Shown: piece after piece, positions 53,317-64,000 of the stretch
How positions within the stretch are numbered: position 1 is the stretch's first letter
Layout of the letters: each line of letters begins with the position of its first letter
Assembly: GCA_024362935.1 (NCBI GenBank)
Contig: JANCRA010000007.1
Coordinates: 7,690,503-7,754,502 of the forward strand
Origin: Setophaga petechia
Taxonomy: Eukaryota > Chordata > Aves > Passeriformes > Parulidae
Length of the DNA: 64,000 nucleotides
Direction: 5' to 3'
The notes under the pieces: generated by a model
Seen by the model: the letters and a program-made list of their open reading frames with translations, nothing else
Told to the model about the DNA's origin: nothing
The model's database searches: none
Program-made: the position numbers and the translations under genes

Positions 53317-54659
53317 TCATTATTTTCTAAGGCTTTCCTCAATTCTGATTGATCTCATATAGATAGGAGAAGCCAAAGGAGACAGCAAGGTGCCCACTGG
53401 AGCTTGCAGGAGCACTCCAGCTTAGTTTTAAAATGTTCAGCTAAGGAGACATCTGTCTCAGCCAGACAGGAGTATCTCAAACCAGGACAGAAGGCAAGAA
53501 CAAAGCAGTGCTGAAGACTTGATGACCATAGTTATGGCAAAGTTATTTCAGGCAAGTTCTAGTCTGACTGTGTGGCCTAAGGGCTGCCAGCAGTCCCATC
53601 AACACTGTCTTATCCCTGTTTCTGCCCTGCAGAATGAAGCTTGCAGCTACCTCCCACAACCTCTTTGCTTTCACTGTCCTGACTTTGACTTCATAATTAC
53701 TTCATGAGACTAAAGTAATTCCACAGCAACATGATAGAGTTTTCTGCAGAGTTTCCCAAAGGAAAACTTGAGGGTGTGTTTGCCTACAGTTATATAAATA
53801 GCCTGACCTATTTCAAATACCATTTTTCAGTTCTTCCAGGCACAAGTACACATACCTTCACTTGGGGAGTTTCATCACAACATCCTCTCTGTGCTCTCAG
53901 GGTAATTTTTTTTAAACACTAACAACAGCTTCTATAATAAGGCCTTTATCCACCATGCTGGGAATGGCAAAATAAACACAATGTCACTGATTTGGCACAA
54001 TAGGTGGTTCTGGCAAAGTGAACCTATTTTTCTTATTCCGGCATGTAAGACAGACTGATCCAAAGGCAATCATCTCAAATTAAGTCAAAATGGAAACAGT
54101 AATTTTTCTGCTGAAGCATACTCAGGCACACAGAATTCCAATATGTAAGGTTTTACACACCTTTCAGCAAAATCTGAGCTGCAAAAGTAGATTCTATCAC
54201 TTTAGAATAGCAATTGTGTTTGTGCCATTCCTCAAAAGATTCCTGAGTTTTAGATGAATTAAAAAGGGGAATAGGGATGTCCTCTCCTGACATACATTTT
54301 CCTTGCTGCTAAATAAAGTTTAACTTAAGGTCTGCCCAGAATAACAATAATTCTCCTTAAGGTTTTATTATAAAATCACTGGCAATGATTCTTTATTACT
54401 TTTCCCAGTACCAGTAACAATGCCCTTATGCAGTAGTAGTAAACTTCTTGGAAAAAGAATGTTCTTTGAGAGTACTTGAATGATGGCTACATTTTATTTG
54501 AATGATAGTTTCATTTATTTCATAGCACACATGCAAATATCTTCAGACACCTCAGAATACTCTTGTTCAGTAAAGCTTACTTCAATAGCATGAAGAGTAA
54601 AAAACAGAAGGCTTGACTAGGATTACATCTAAGTCTTGTGTCTTCTTTTAGATGCTGTA

Positions 54660-54720
54660 ACTAAGTAATTATTCAAGGATCTAATTATTGCATCAGCTTT
54701 TCAAGTGTAATTATTTTTTC
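54660..54720. promoter_or_regulatory. cluster of three TAATTATT homeodomain-type sites
   Basis: Exact TAATTATT octamers at 54666-54673, 54682-54689 and 54708-54715, all on the same strand within 50 bases. This is a homotypic cluster typical of homeodomain-regulated enhancers. In AT-rich DNA some clustering is expected, so the call is tentative. Confidence 0.3.
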
Positions 54721-55845
54721 ATGTTACAGAATTGACATTGTTTAAAGGAAGACATAACCCATAGATAAGAATGTGCTTTTAAATGAAACTGTTTCCATTT
54801 AAGAACTACTCCAAAATCAGCACTGAGTACACTCAAAAGAACAGAAGGAAGCAAGAAAATATTTCAAGTTTATGGAGGGTGTGGTGTCACATTTTAGGCT
54901 AAATATACAGGGGATGTTGCCCTGCAAGCAGTAAAGTCACAGCCACCAAACATGTTGCTGCTATGTGTTAACAGAGCTGCTGAAACTGGCCTGATACGTC
55001 CTGGTCTGGAGCAATTGTCCAGGAAAACATGTCAGTTCAACTCAAATTTTCCTTAAGGCAGCCCCACATTCCAACTACATTAATTTACTCTATAAAGGAG
55101 GACGAATAAATTTAAACAAAGTTTTGTGCTATTTTTACTAGGTAGTTTCTGACATCCAAATGAGACTGAGAATGCTCTATTTATGTTAAGAGTACAGTGA
55201 ACTGAAATATGAGCAGCTCTTAACTGCCCTGATAGATCATCTGGAGAGCTGACATGCTTCACATGAGCCAGTGATTTATTCCTGTAAGTAAACAAGGCAC
55301 ATTAGAGCAGGACACAGCAACAATGAACACTTGAAAACACAAGACCTTTGGATCTAGCCCAGGGGCCAGGAAAGGTTTTCATTTAGCAATGCTCTCACGC
55401 AGGAAAGTTAAGGACACACAGAGGAAGTAATTACAAAAGTCTTGATGACTGGGGGGAAAAAGACATTTTTGGAGGAGTAATATATCCATCCATACTGGAG
55501 AATTTATGAATTTTTGCTAATAATGAGAAAGACAGTGCCCGCCAATTGTGAAAAAACACCAAAGCTGCTGGTGAAAAGGAACATCACATCTTTGATGTCT
55601 GATTAGAGATGTGCTGTGCCAAACAAACATCCTGGCACTAATATTTCTCATTCCCAGTCTTTTTGAGCCTGTTAAATCTCTTTCCCTGCTCATAGAGATC
55701 TGACCTCTCCAAAGAGATATTCCTTCCCCTGGAAAGTAATCATTTTGTTTGCAGGGGAGGTAGAGAGAATATAAAACAGAACAGGAAGTGATAATTTCTT
55801 TGCACAGAAAGTGACAATTTCTTACAACCACTCAAAATAAATGAC

Positions 55846-55884
55846 AAAAAAAAAAAAAAAAAAGAAAGAAAAAAGAAAAAAAAG
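55846..55884. repeat. A-rich low-complexity tract
   Basis: Poly(A) of about 18 bases, then AAAG-type repeats. No recognisable retroposon body is attached. Confidence 0.92.
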
Positions 55885-56570
55885 CCTAAACACCTATAGG
55901 ATTTTTTGAAACCAAAAACAGTCAGGAAGGAGGGAGTGAATTTCAAGGTGAAACATCTATGCTATTCTCTTTATTTATTGGTGTTTGCATAGCTGCCATT
56001 TCTCTATATTTTTCCCAAAAGGCATAGCTTTTCATACAGGCTCCTCCACTTGTGCTAAAAAATAATAATACATGACAGGTAGAAGAATGGAATCCCAGCT
56101 CTGCTGCGTGCAACACTGCATGCAATACTAATATACCAATATAGCAGACAGCTAGGGTTATGCTGTCCATGTAGTTTTAAATACCCTTTTCCAAATGTAT
56201 AATTTTTTGATTTTTCCATTCAAAGCACTATACTTTCTACAAATACATTTTCTCCATAGTCATGGTGAAGATTCCTCAGCAGTAGAACAGTAGGAGATTT
56301 TAAGGCAAATCTCATTACCTTGGAAAATAACTTTTTTCCAATTACTTTGGAAAATTAAATACAGCTATCAGCCAAGGACATTCTTCAAAACATCAGTGTT
56401 CTCATTGTTTTAGGCATGCACTTACCACTGCATTACAATCTGCTCTGCATTAGCATTGGTGTAGAAAGGATTCCTAGAATTTGACATTTAAAGTGGAATC
56501 TTACTCTACAATTAAATTATTATTCTTTCTCCAGTAAGGACAGAAAAAAAAAATAAACTTCTTTTAACCT

Positions 56571-56586
56571 GGGGGGGCGGGAGGGG
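56571..56586 (+). other. predicted G-quadruplex / GC-box
   Basis: GGGGGGGCGGGAGGGG contains four runs of three or more G with one-base loops, fitting the strict G-quadruplex pattern on the plus strand, and it overlaps an Sp1-type GC-box (GGGGCGGGA). It stands at the left edge of a GC-richer 500-base stretch in an otherwise AT-rich desert. Confidence 0.7.
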
Positions 56587-57699
56587 ACATTAGTGTTTCA
56601 CTGACCAAAGTCTGAATACTTCTGCAGCCAGGCATCCTATTTAGGGATGTTTGCTCATTACCTCAGACACACACGCTGCATTCCCTGGTGTCATGTGCCC
56701 AATTCCAGAAGCCATTAGAAAGTCACGAGGTAAAAGGCGCGTGAGTGTGACTGCATAACCCCCACCTCAGCTGGTAGGACACCTTCATGTCTCTGCAGCC
56801 CTGTCTTCATAACATCCCTCAGCAGTCTCTTCTGCCTCTGCTCATAAGCCTGGGCACAGCAGCGTCCTGGTCACCTACAAGATTCACCAAACAAAGCACT
56901 CGCGAGTGGGGGTCAGAGAAGGACCAGCTGGCTACAAACACTGAGCCAGCTTTCCTTGCAGATCTTTGGGATACACAGCTCTGTTCAGCTCTGCTAGGCT
57001 TTTCAAGCAATGTGTGAATATGAGGATTGCTCCTGGAGCATCCCCAGAGCAGCCGCTGTAACAGGAGCTAACAGATAACTGTAGACAGGTACAGGATTCA
57101 AGGCCATAATCTGTCCAAGAAAAGTAATTTCAAACACTTGAGCCAACAAGGGCTTGTTTTTATCATGTTTCGTGCTGCAGCAGGACCAAAGGAACAGTGC
57201 TGCATAGCTCTCCTAATACTCTGCAACATATTTCACCCAGGAAACTTTGGGCATTCATTTTGCATGAATAATGCAAAATTTGCAGGAATAATGAGCGAAG
57301 AGTCATATGGGCTATAAAAAACAAGGAAAGTGTTAACTGTGATGGAACACAGAGGTTTGCATAGAATAACAGTATTTTCTTTCTTATTGTTTCTAACTGT
57401 CCTCAAAAATGTGCTGCCTTCTCTTTTCTCAAAGTGATCACAAATATTTTGCACTGTCCAAGGGTATCTCTTACTAGTTAAACTTACATTCCAAGATCGG
57501 GGAATTCTTTATCTAAAGTGAAATTTTGTAACTGAAAAACACAGGAAAAGTTCTGTAAAATTATCTTAGTGTTCAGGCAGTGAGTATCATGCTTCTCAGA
57601 TAAGTTATCCTTTATAAACTTGAAAACTTTGTTCTCCCAGCATTTTAAATAATGTTTAACTACTTAAATCCCACACCAGTGCTCTCAGCAGCCATAATG

Positions 57700-57762
57700 G
57701 AAAAAAAATCTCAAACCAACCAAAACCAAAGAACCAAACAACAACAACACCACTCAACCAAG
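57700..57762. repeat. A/C-rich low-complexity tract
   Basis: CAAACCAACCAAAACC- and AACAACAAC-type sequence, similar in style to tracts at 6.05, 12.8 and 61.0 kb and with A/C on the same strand. Confidence 0.85.
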
Positions 57763-57885
57763 GAAAGCTAATTCACTGGGGTTTTATCATTGTTCATTTG
57801 TGTGTACATGTTTCTGAAACTTTTCCAACCCCAGAGAAAATTTAGCAAATAGGTGAACTAAGACATTCTAAGGCTAATATTTCCA

Positions 57886-57923
57886 TTTATATTGTTATTA
57901 ATATTGTTTATATTGTTATTAAT
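57886..57923. repeat. 17-base direct repeat, period 21
   Basis: TTTATATTGTTATTAAT at 57886-57902 is repeated exactly at 57907-57923. A small tandem duplication. Confidence 0.92.
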
Positions 57924-58199
57924 GTGGTGGCACTGACTACATCAACATTTGGCTTGTTTGAAAATACTGCATCTATTTACATTTCTGCTAGACATGCCAC
58001 ATGGAATCTTTAGAAATGTGCTTGATTTTCTTCTTTATTTCTAACAAATGGGACAGAAATGGAGGGGAGAATCCATTTTCATTGAAAGTTGAAAGGTTGG
58101 TGATGATTCATAAACAGCTCTAAAAAAGCTCTCCCAAATCAAGATCTAGCTACATAAAAAAAAGACTACTTTTTGACTCACTCTGAATTACTGTTCTTA

Positions 58200-58330
58200 G
58201 AACAAGGCCACCTGGGGATAATGAACAGCTGATTTAATTTTTAATCAGCATTTAAAAGCCTTTTAAGTGGAGCTCATTTTCATTAGTTTAAATAAAGAAC
58301 ACCTCGAAAAGTGAAAGGTCATTAAACCTC
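58200..58330. promoter_or_regulatory. candidate distal regulatory element
   Basis: A short block with an E-box CAGCTG, an interrupted inverted repeat GCTGATT (58228-58234) / AATCAGC (58243-58249), a TAAT-rich spacer, and AAAGGTCA (58314-58321). The mixture of E-box, homeodomain and nuclear receptor half sites resembles vertebrate enhancers. Conservation is untested. Confidence 0.22.
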
Positions 58331-60991
58331 TGGAAGTACATTCATGCCAAGACTTCAGCTAAACATAGGTCCTTTTAACAGAGTGCCAAGGGGTTTATTA
58401 AATATAATGTGAACAATTGCTCACTTCTGTAGTCAAACAGAGCCTCATAAAGGGATCTATTGTCTCATCAATGCCTAAAACAGGAAATTGCTCTATTTTG
58501 AACTTGCTTGTACAGTCTGAAAGCACTTGTGTACAGACCCCAGTGCACAAGGTATGCAGAGCTCAGTTTCAGTGAGATCTAGGAAGACTCCGGACACCAC
58601 AGGATTAGGAGTGATGGGTAGCATGGCTGTAAAAAGGATCCACCTCCTTGGTAAGAAGGAATATTTTGCACCTTAAGGCTTTGGTATGAGACTTGACCAT
58701 TTTTAAATCTGCAGTCAGGTTCAGCAATTGTGAGATACTCGTACACACTTGCTTGTGCATCTTTTTTACCCTGCCCATTCAATCCAGGCTACAAGGCTGG
58801 CCTTCCATAGTACAGCTGTTTTCCTTGCCTGCAGGGCAGATTTCTGTCATGAGTGTGACTTGAATATCCTTCAAGTTTTTAATAAAATGCTGCCAAGCAT
58901 AAATAAATATAGATATAAGGAAGGATTGGAAAGTCTGCTCAGTAAATGGGGCTACCCTGAAAAGCACGAGGCTCAATTCCACCATTTCATCCTCAGGTTT
59001 GCTCCATTCTCAGAGAAGTCAGGGGGTTAATTTTTTTTTTATGAGCCTGTAAACATATAATAGAACATTACTTATTACTTCAAGCTGAGAAGTACAGCTC
59101 CTGCAATGCTCATTTTTCACAAACAATCAGCAAAATGAATGAGATTGAATACACATTTAGAATTGTTCAGGATATTAAACGTCACAGCCAGAAAAAGCTA
59201 CCAGATTCATGATAACTGCACAATGCTTTTCCTTTTTGGGAAATTCGTGCTGAGCAGAAGAGCATACAGCCACCAAAAAGCCACACTACCATATCTCTTA
59301 CAGCCCTAAGGTCTAGATGAGGAATATCAAAAAATAGCCACAGGCCCTGGGAAAAAAGCCCCAGCTGAGAGGAAGAGAAAGGGACAGAGGGGTTGGGCTT
59401 TACAGAGACTTTCCAATATTCTCAAAATTGTGTACCAAGTCAGAATCAAGAAAAATATTCCTAGCCCCCTCACTAACTGATAGAAAAATAGTTCCAAACT
59501 CAAAAGCTCCCACTTCAGGAAGGATTTAAAACAGCACATTTACCTCCTTAAGAGGTTGGATTAATCTGAATTTACTGGATTTTAGTGTCCCTGGCAATTT
59601 TTCAGCTAAAATGATTGTTCTTGTCTTGACAATTCTTTTTGTTGATGGGTAAAATGGACTAGGAATCCCACAGGGAGATGGTGAATCTCCTAGAGTAAGT
59701 TCACTTCAGAGTAAGCTCAGAGTTCTCAATATGCCTCAATGTTATGTTGCATTCATCCATTATACCTTTGACTCCTTTTGAGCTCAACAGTCTTATGGTT
59801 TGTATCAAAAAGCTGCATTTGACCCCTCCATTCATAAGCTGTATCCAAATCAACCCAAATTTCAGGTTTGGGATAGTACATTGTACACTACATGTATGTG
59901 TGAAATAGTCTGAATTCCTACATAATAGGAATGGAACAATTCCTGCACGTAGGTTTTCCTGTCGGGAACATTAACCTCACTTTCCCACCCCAATCTATTG
60001 GATGTCTTAACTTTCTCTTTATGCAGAAGACAGATCTCATGAAAATTAATTCCCCATAATCACTGAGGATTTGAGGTTGTAGATTTGCTAAATGAATTCA
60101 CACATTATAACTCAGCTGCTTTAAGGCAGTGTTCCTTTTTTAACAATAGATAAGCCTAGTGAGGCTGGCATGTTTTTAAGTACAGGCAGAAGTCACAGGG
60201 GCTGCATGCCTGGGTGTGTGCCTCAAGCACACTGTAGACTAATGCTTTGAGAGATGTTACAAAAGCTGCTAGTTCTCCTGAACGGATCAAGCAGCTTTCA
60301 ATTATTATTATTTGTACTGGTTTTTTTCTATAATGCCGAAATAATAAAAAACTCCATATTTACATTTTGTTAGGTGGCTGTGTCTGTGAATCCTATCAAT
60401 ATCCAGGATAAAACATGGGGAACAATAGGGAAGAAGTGGCAATTTCACTGTTTAATACCAGAACTGCAATTCTAAAAGTAAGAGATTCTATTTCTCTGCT
60501 TCCTTATGTGTTGGCTTTTTTGTTCTTGGAATAATAAACCATATACTTCCATCCAACAAATCACAGTAAAAGTAAGTGTATCATATGTAGGAATTAACAC
60601 AGGACTTCGATTTATTTCAAGGCATACTTAGGAACTGCCATGGCAGAAAGATAATACACAGTTGACTGCTTCCAAAAGGGGGGGAAAAAACTCCCAGAAT
60701 CAAAGAACTTCTGTTTTAAATTAAAACAAGGGCTAGGTTTCCAAGGGCATGTGATCATTAATATAAAGGCCGTGGTTTGCTTATCAGGTGACATTAATGG
60801 AATCACTGACCTGTATCAAAAGTTGTGGAAAGAACAAACTTAGGTTCTTTGAAACAAACAGATTGGTTCCATGCCTTGGCCACAGAGACCACTCTAGCTT
60901 GTTTTCAGCTGAGAAGTGTCCACACACAAAATCCTTGGGGACATTTCCAGGAATCTCTGGCTACAAACGATGTTTCAATTACTGCAAATCT

Positions 60992-61040
60992 GGACCAAAA
61001 CAAAAAACCCCAAACAACCAAAACCAACCAAACAAAGAAG
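60992..61040. repeat. A/C-rich low-complexity tract
   Basis: AAAACCCC and CCAAACAACC-type sequence on the plus strand; no element body recognisable. Confidence 0.82.
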
Positions 61041-62245
61041 CCAGGAAAAAAACCCTTTTAAAAGCCCTTGATAATATGATTGACAAGACCTGTCCATTCT
61101 TGAATAGTAACACCACACATGAATGTTTTCAGCTCTAAAAAGATGATCACTTGGAACTGAAGAATGACCCACACTCCTACCACCATCTGCCACTTTTGTA
61201 TAGAAGCTGTACCATATTTCTCCATAGAACAAACCTGGTTAAATGTTAGTTATACCTGATGGGTCTTCTTGTATTATTATTAAGGAAGACTTTGTAAGGT
61301 ATCTAAAACTGATAAATACAAGGTCCACTAAGGAAAAGTAGAAAACATTTTGTCTAGATCAAATAAAGGGGATAATTTCTGGATGGCAGGTTAACAATGA
61401 CATATTTTTAAGATGTGCTGTCCTCCTAATCAGGTCACTACTGAATACTGCAAATCCAGCCTTACACTTCACTCAGATTAGCAAGAAATGTACAAAAAAC
61501 TCCACTCATCCCTAGAACAAAATAAAACCTGCAAGATCTGCAATCACTTTTATGCAAAAACTGCCATGTGCTGCCTACTTAGACTAGTTATTTGAATAAT
61601 AGCTATTAGATCAGCAAGGAACAAAGGCAATGATTTTTTCAGGAGACAGTCTTTGTTTTATTACTTAGATTAACCTTAAACTCATTGTAAGAAGCATAAG
61701 AGAGAAATCTTCTGTTAAAATACACCAATTTGAAGTTTATGAGGTGAAAAATATCTATCCAAAGCTGTTGATTATTTGTCTAAATTATTCCCTTTTAAAT
61801 AACACCTTTGTTTCTGTTTACTCTTGAATGGACAGACTAGTCAACTGGAAAAATGCTACTTGAAAGCCTGCAGGTTTCATTTGTTAAAACTGACTTCTGA
61901 TATTATTACAATTTCTGATTTATTTTTTTCTGATGAGAACATCTTCAGAAACTGGAACCATGAAGTTCACTCTAATTTATAAATTTTACATAATTTCCAA
62001 TGTATTAATTGCAGAGTATACAATCTTTCAAAAGCCATCCTTCAACTTTAAACTTTTGGATAAGGAGTCTAGTCAAATCTCTTTTTTTAAAATTTGTTTA
62101 CTCCTCTGAAGAGTCAAATGGAAAGTATTATAGAAAATATCACTCACAATAAAATCAATGAGATATACCTGCTTAAGGCCTGTAAGGTCCATTTATTTCA
62201 TAGCATTCAAGCAAAACTAAACCCTTCCAACCCTGGAACTTACAA

Positions 62246-62279
62246 TTTTTTAATTTCTTTTTTTAAATTTTTTTTTTCT
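62246..62279. repeat. T-rich low-complexity tract
   Basis: TTTTTAATTTCTTTTTTTAAATTTTTTTTTT-like sequence in AT-rich intergenic DNA. Confidence 0.85.
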
Positions 62280-63395
62280 AAATCTTTGGATATAAGATAA
62301 GGTGATATACAGAAATCTCAGCTAAAAATAATTTCAAACTAGATAATTCCTAATATTCTTTTATAAATACCAGTTAGGTACTTCAAAATATCCTCAGTGC
62401 TTTCAGTCTATTGAAAGCGTTTCTATTACTATATTATCCAAATTACAGGAGTTGTTAAAGATTAACACTGAAACTGTCTTGGAAAACAAGTCTGACTTCA
62501 TAAATGTTGTGTAACGATAGCTAATCATAAAATATCTCCATTACTCAGTTTACAAACCTTTTAAACAAAAGTCTAAATGTAATCCAAGTTAAGTGCTCCT
62601 ATTACTCCAGGAACAGGAACCAGGTGCCCTTTCTTAGGTTAAATTGAATACTAATGTATTTATTTCAATTACTGTTGAAGATTTAATACTCTCTTATCAG
62701 TCATAAGAACTACCAAAAATTTCTGCCTCTCTAAAGCATAAATGCCACATATATCTTTATACACAACTTTAGAGAAAGCCTTAGCACAAACAGAAAATAA
62801 CATAAGCATCATAATAATAAACATGCAGGATTTTCTTTGTGGTGAGAACTTAAAGGGGGAATTCCTGCAATAAATCAGAAGCAAAATTTCATAACTCTTG
62901 ATCATCATCAGTTTTATGGACAGGTAATAAAGTTTTGCAGTGCAACCTTTTCATACAGGAGCTTCCAAAATGCCTGAATCAGAAACTTCAAGAGCATGCA
63001 GTAATCAATGGAAAGCATGAAGGAGGAGGTGGGAGATAAAAACAAATAAAGAGTGGTGATGATGTGAAAATAAATTTTCCATGGCTTTGCTGGCTCTTGT
63101 GAATAAGACTACTTGAGGAGGCTTAATAGGCAATACTTTGCTTTTTGTGAAACAGACTTGGATGACAACTCTTAAATGCAGGAAATCTTACAGCTGCCAA
63201 GCATCATTACCTGATATTTTATTATCATATGAGAGATCACCCCTGACATGACAATGTGATGTGAATGGCATGGCACATCAGTCTGAGCTAATCTTAAAGA
63301 GTGTCTCAATCCATTTTGGTATCAGATACAAAAGCAGGTGACAATGAAATCAGGGATAAGCTGGAGTTGTGCTAACACTGTTGCTTTCTTTCCAG

Positions 63396-63583
63396 GGTGT
63401 ACATACCAGTGCTAGGATTTATGTTTCTACACAATTTTCTGTAGCCAAATGAAAATGAGGACTCTCCAGCACTGAACCAGTTTTGTGGCCCTCTTTCAAT
63501 TTCTAGGAAAGAAGAGTCATCATGGAAATGCAGATAGAGAGTTAATGATTATGAAATTTCCTTGAACAATTTCACTGGAGCAG
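63396..63583 (+). ncRNA. possible non-coding exon (perhaps a 5' UTR exon of the next gene)
   Basis: A pyrimidine-rich acceptor (TTGCTTTCTTTCCAG, AG at 63394-63395) and a near-perfect donor (GCAG|GTAAGTG, GT at 63584) bound a 188-base segment with stops in all plus frames. A second good acceptor (CTCTTTCAATTTCTAG, AG at 63505-63506) would give a 77-base exon 63507-63583. On synteny as I recall it, the next plus-strand gene would be RHOBTB1, which has non-coding 5' exons, so this could be one of them. No RHOBTB1 coding sequence is in the window, and splice-like pairs also arise by chance. Confidence 0.3.
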
Positions 63584-64000
63584 GTAAGTGCCACAGAAAA
63601 ACAGGATGTAGAAATTAGATTAGAAACTTAATAAAAAAATGTAAAAAAACCCTGTTTGTTGAAGCTACACAAAACTGGTTGCAGCAAGGAGTTCTGATTA
63701 ATGATCAACTATTATTTCAAAAATCAGCAGTATAATAAAGTGCGACCAGTTTCAAACTGAGAATAACTAAAAAAAAAAATCAAAGCTCCTCTTGTGGCTT
63801 CTACAGAATCTTGCTGAATCTGAACTAAAAATAAATAACTCTTCTTTTATACCATTAAACCCTGACTGACAATGCTTTGACATTTTTAAAGGCCCAAGAT
63901 TATGTCTGCTAGTCAGGCTGTAATAAGAAATGAGTTCAAGTTACTCAGAAATTTATTTGGCTTTTCAGAAAAACTAAATAGTCACTTTTTCTGACTGCCA
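63584..64000. other. right edge of window, nothing recognised
   Basis: AT-rich DNA following the possible donor at 63584. No frame of note, no repeat apart from short A runs. Confidence 0.6.

Larger units (their letters stand above)
51389..63395. other. gene-poor intergenic region, no gene recognised
   Basis: About 12 kb of AT-rich DNA. Open frames are short and without family signature. It holds a GATA microsatellite (53266-53316), an A-rich tract (55846-55884), a G-quadruplex motif (56571-56586), A/C-rich tracts (57700-57762, 60992-61040), a T-rich run (62246-62279), and motif clusters at 54660-54720 and 58200-58330. A somewhat GC-richer stretch runs from 56570 to 57070 but is not a clear CpG island. 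Confidence 0.55.

Overview
The window looks like part of a bird nuclear chromosome, probably a neoavian or passerine-like species. The evidence is a spliced vertebrate gene with GT-AG introns, no operons or compact coding, a CpG-rich promoter followed by AT-rich non-coding DNA, and one degenerate CR1 LINE with the typical avian 3' end. The species cannot be fixed from sequence alone.

Layout. 1-3.6 kb: 5' flank with nothing recognisable. 3.6-4.5 kb: CpG-rich promoter and first exon. 4,068-17,216 (+): one complete protein-coding gene, TMEM26, in six coding exons (4068-4258, 7365-7443, 12615-12728, 13280-13500, 14483-14559, 16801-17216). Together they encode 365 residues, close to the length I recall for human TMEM26 (368). 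From 17.2 to about 19.6 kb lies the likely 3' UTR, with candidate poly(A) signals. The rest, about 44 kb, is a gene-poor desert. It contains simple repeats, one CR1 LINE copy with internal deletions (about 49.54-51.39 kb), a strong CTCF-like site inside a CpG-bearing patch (about 45.3-45.7 kb), clusters of homeodomain and octamer motifs that could be conserved enhancers, a predicted G-quadruplex at 56.57 kb, and a possible non-coding exon near the right edge (63,396-63,583).

Context. In other vertebrates, as I recall the locus, TMEM26 is followed on the same strand, after a long interval, by RHOBTB1. No RHOBTB1 coding sequence is visible here. The exon-like segment at 63.4-63.6 kb could be one of its 5' UTR exons, but that is inference. 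The desert may carry regulatory DNA for either neighbour.

I found no tRNA, rRNA, CRISPR array, intact mobile element or gene cluster. I see no evidence of a new multi-gene system. The points worth a second look are regulatory or structural: the CTCF/octamer patch, the TAATTATT triplet, two perfect hairpins, the G4 motif, a TMEM26 upstream ORF, and a cysteine cluster in the TMEM26 tail.
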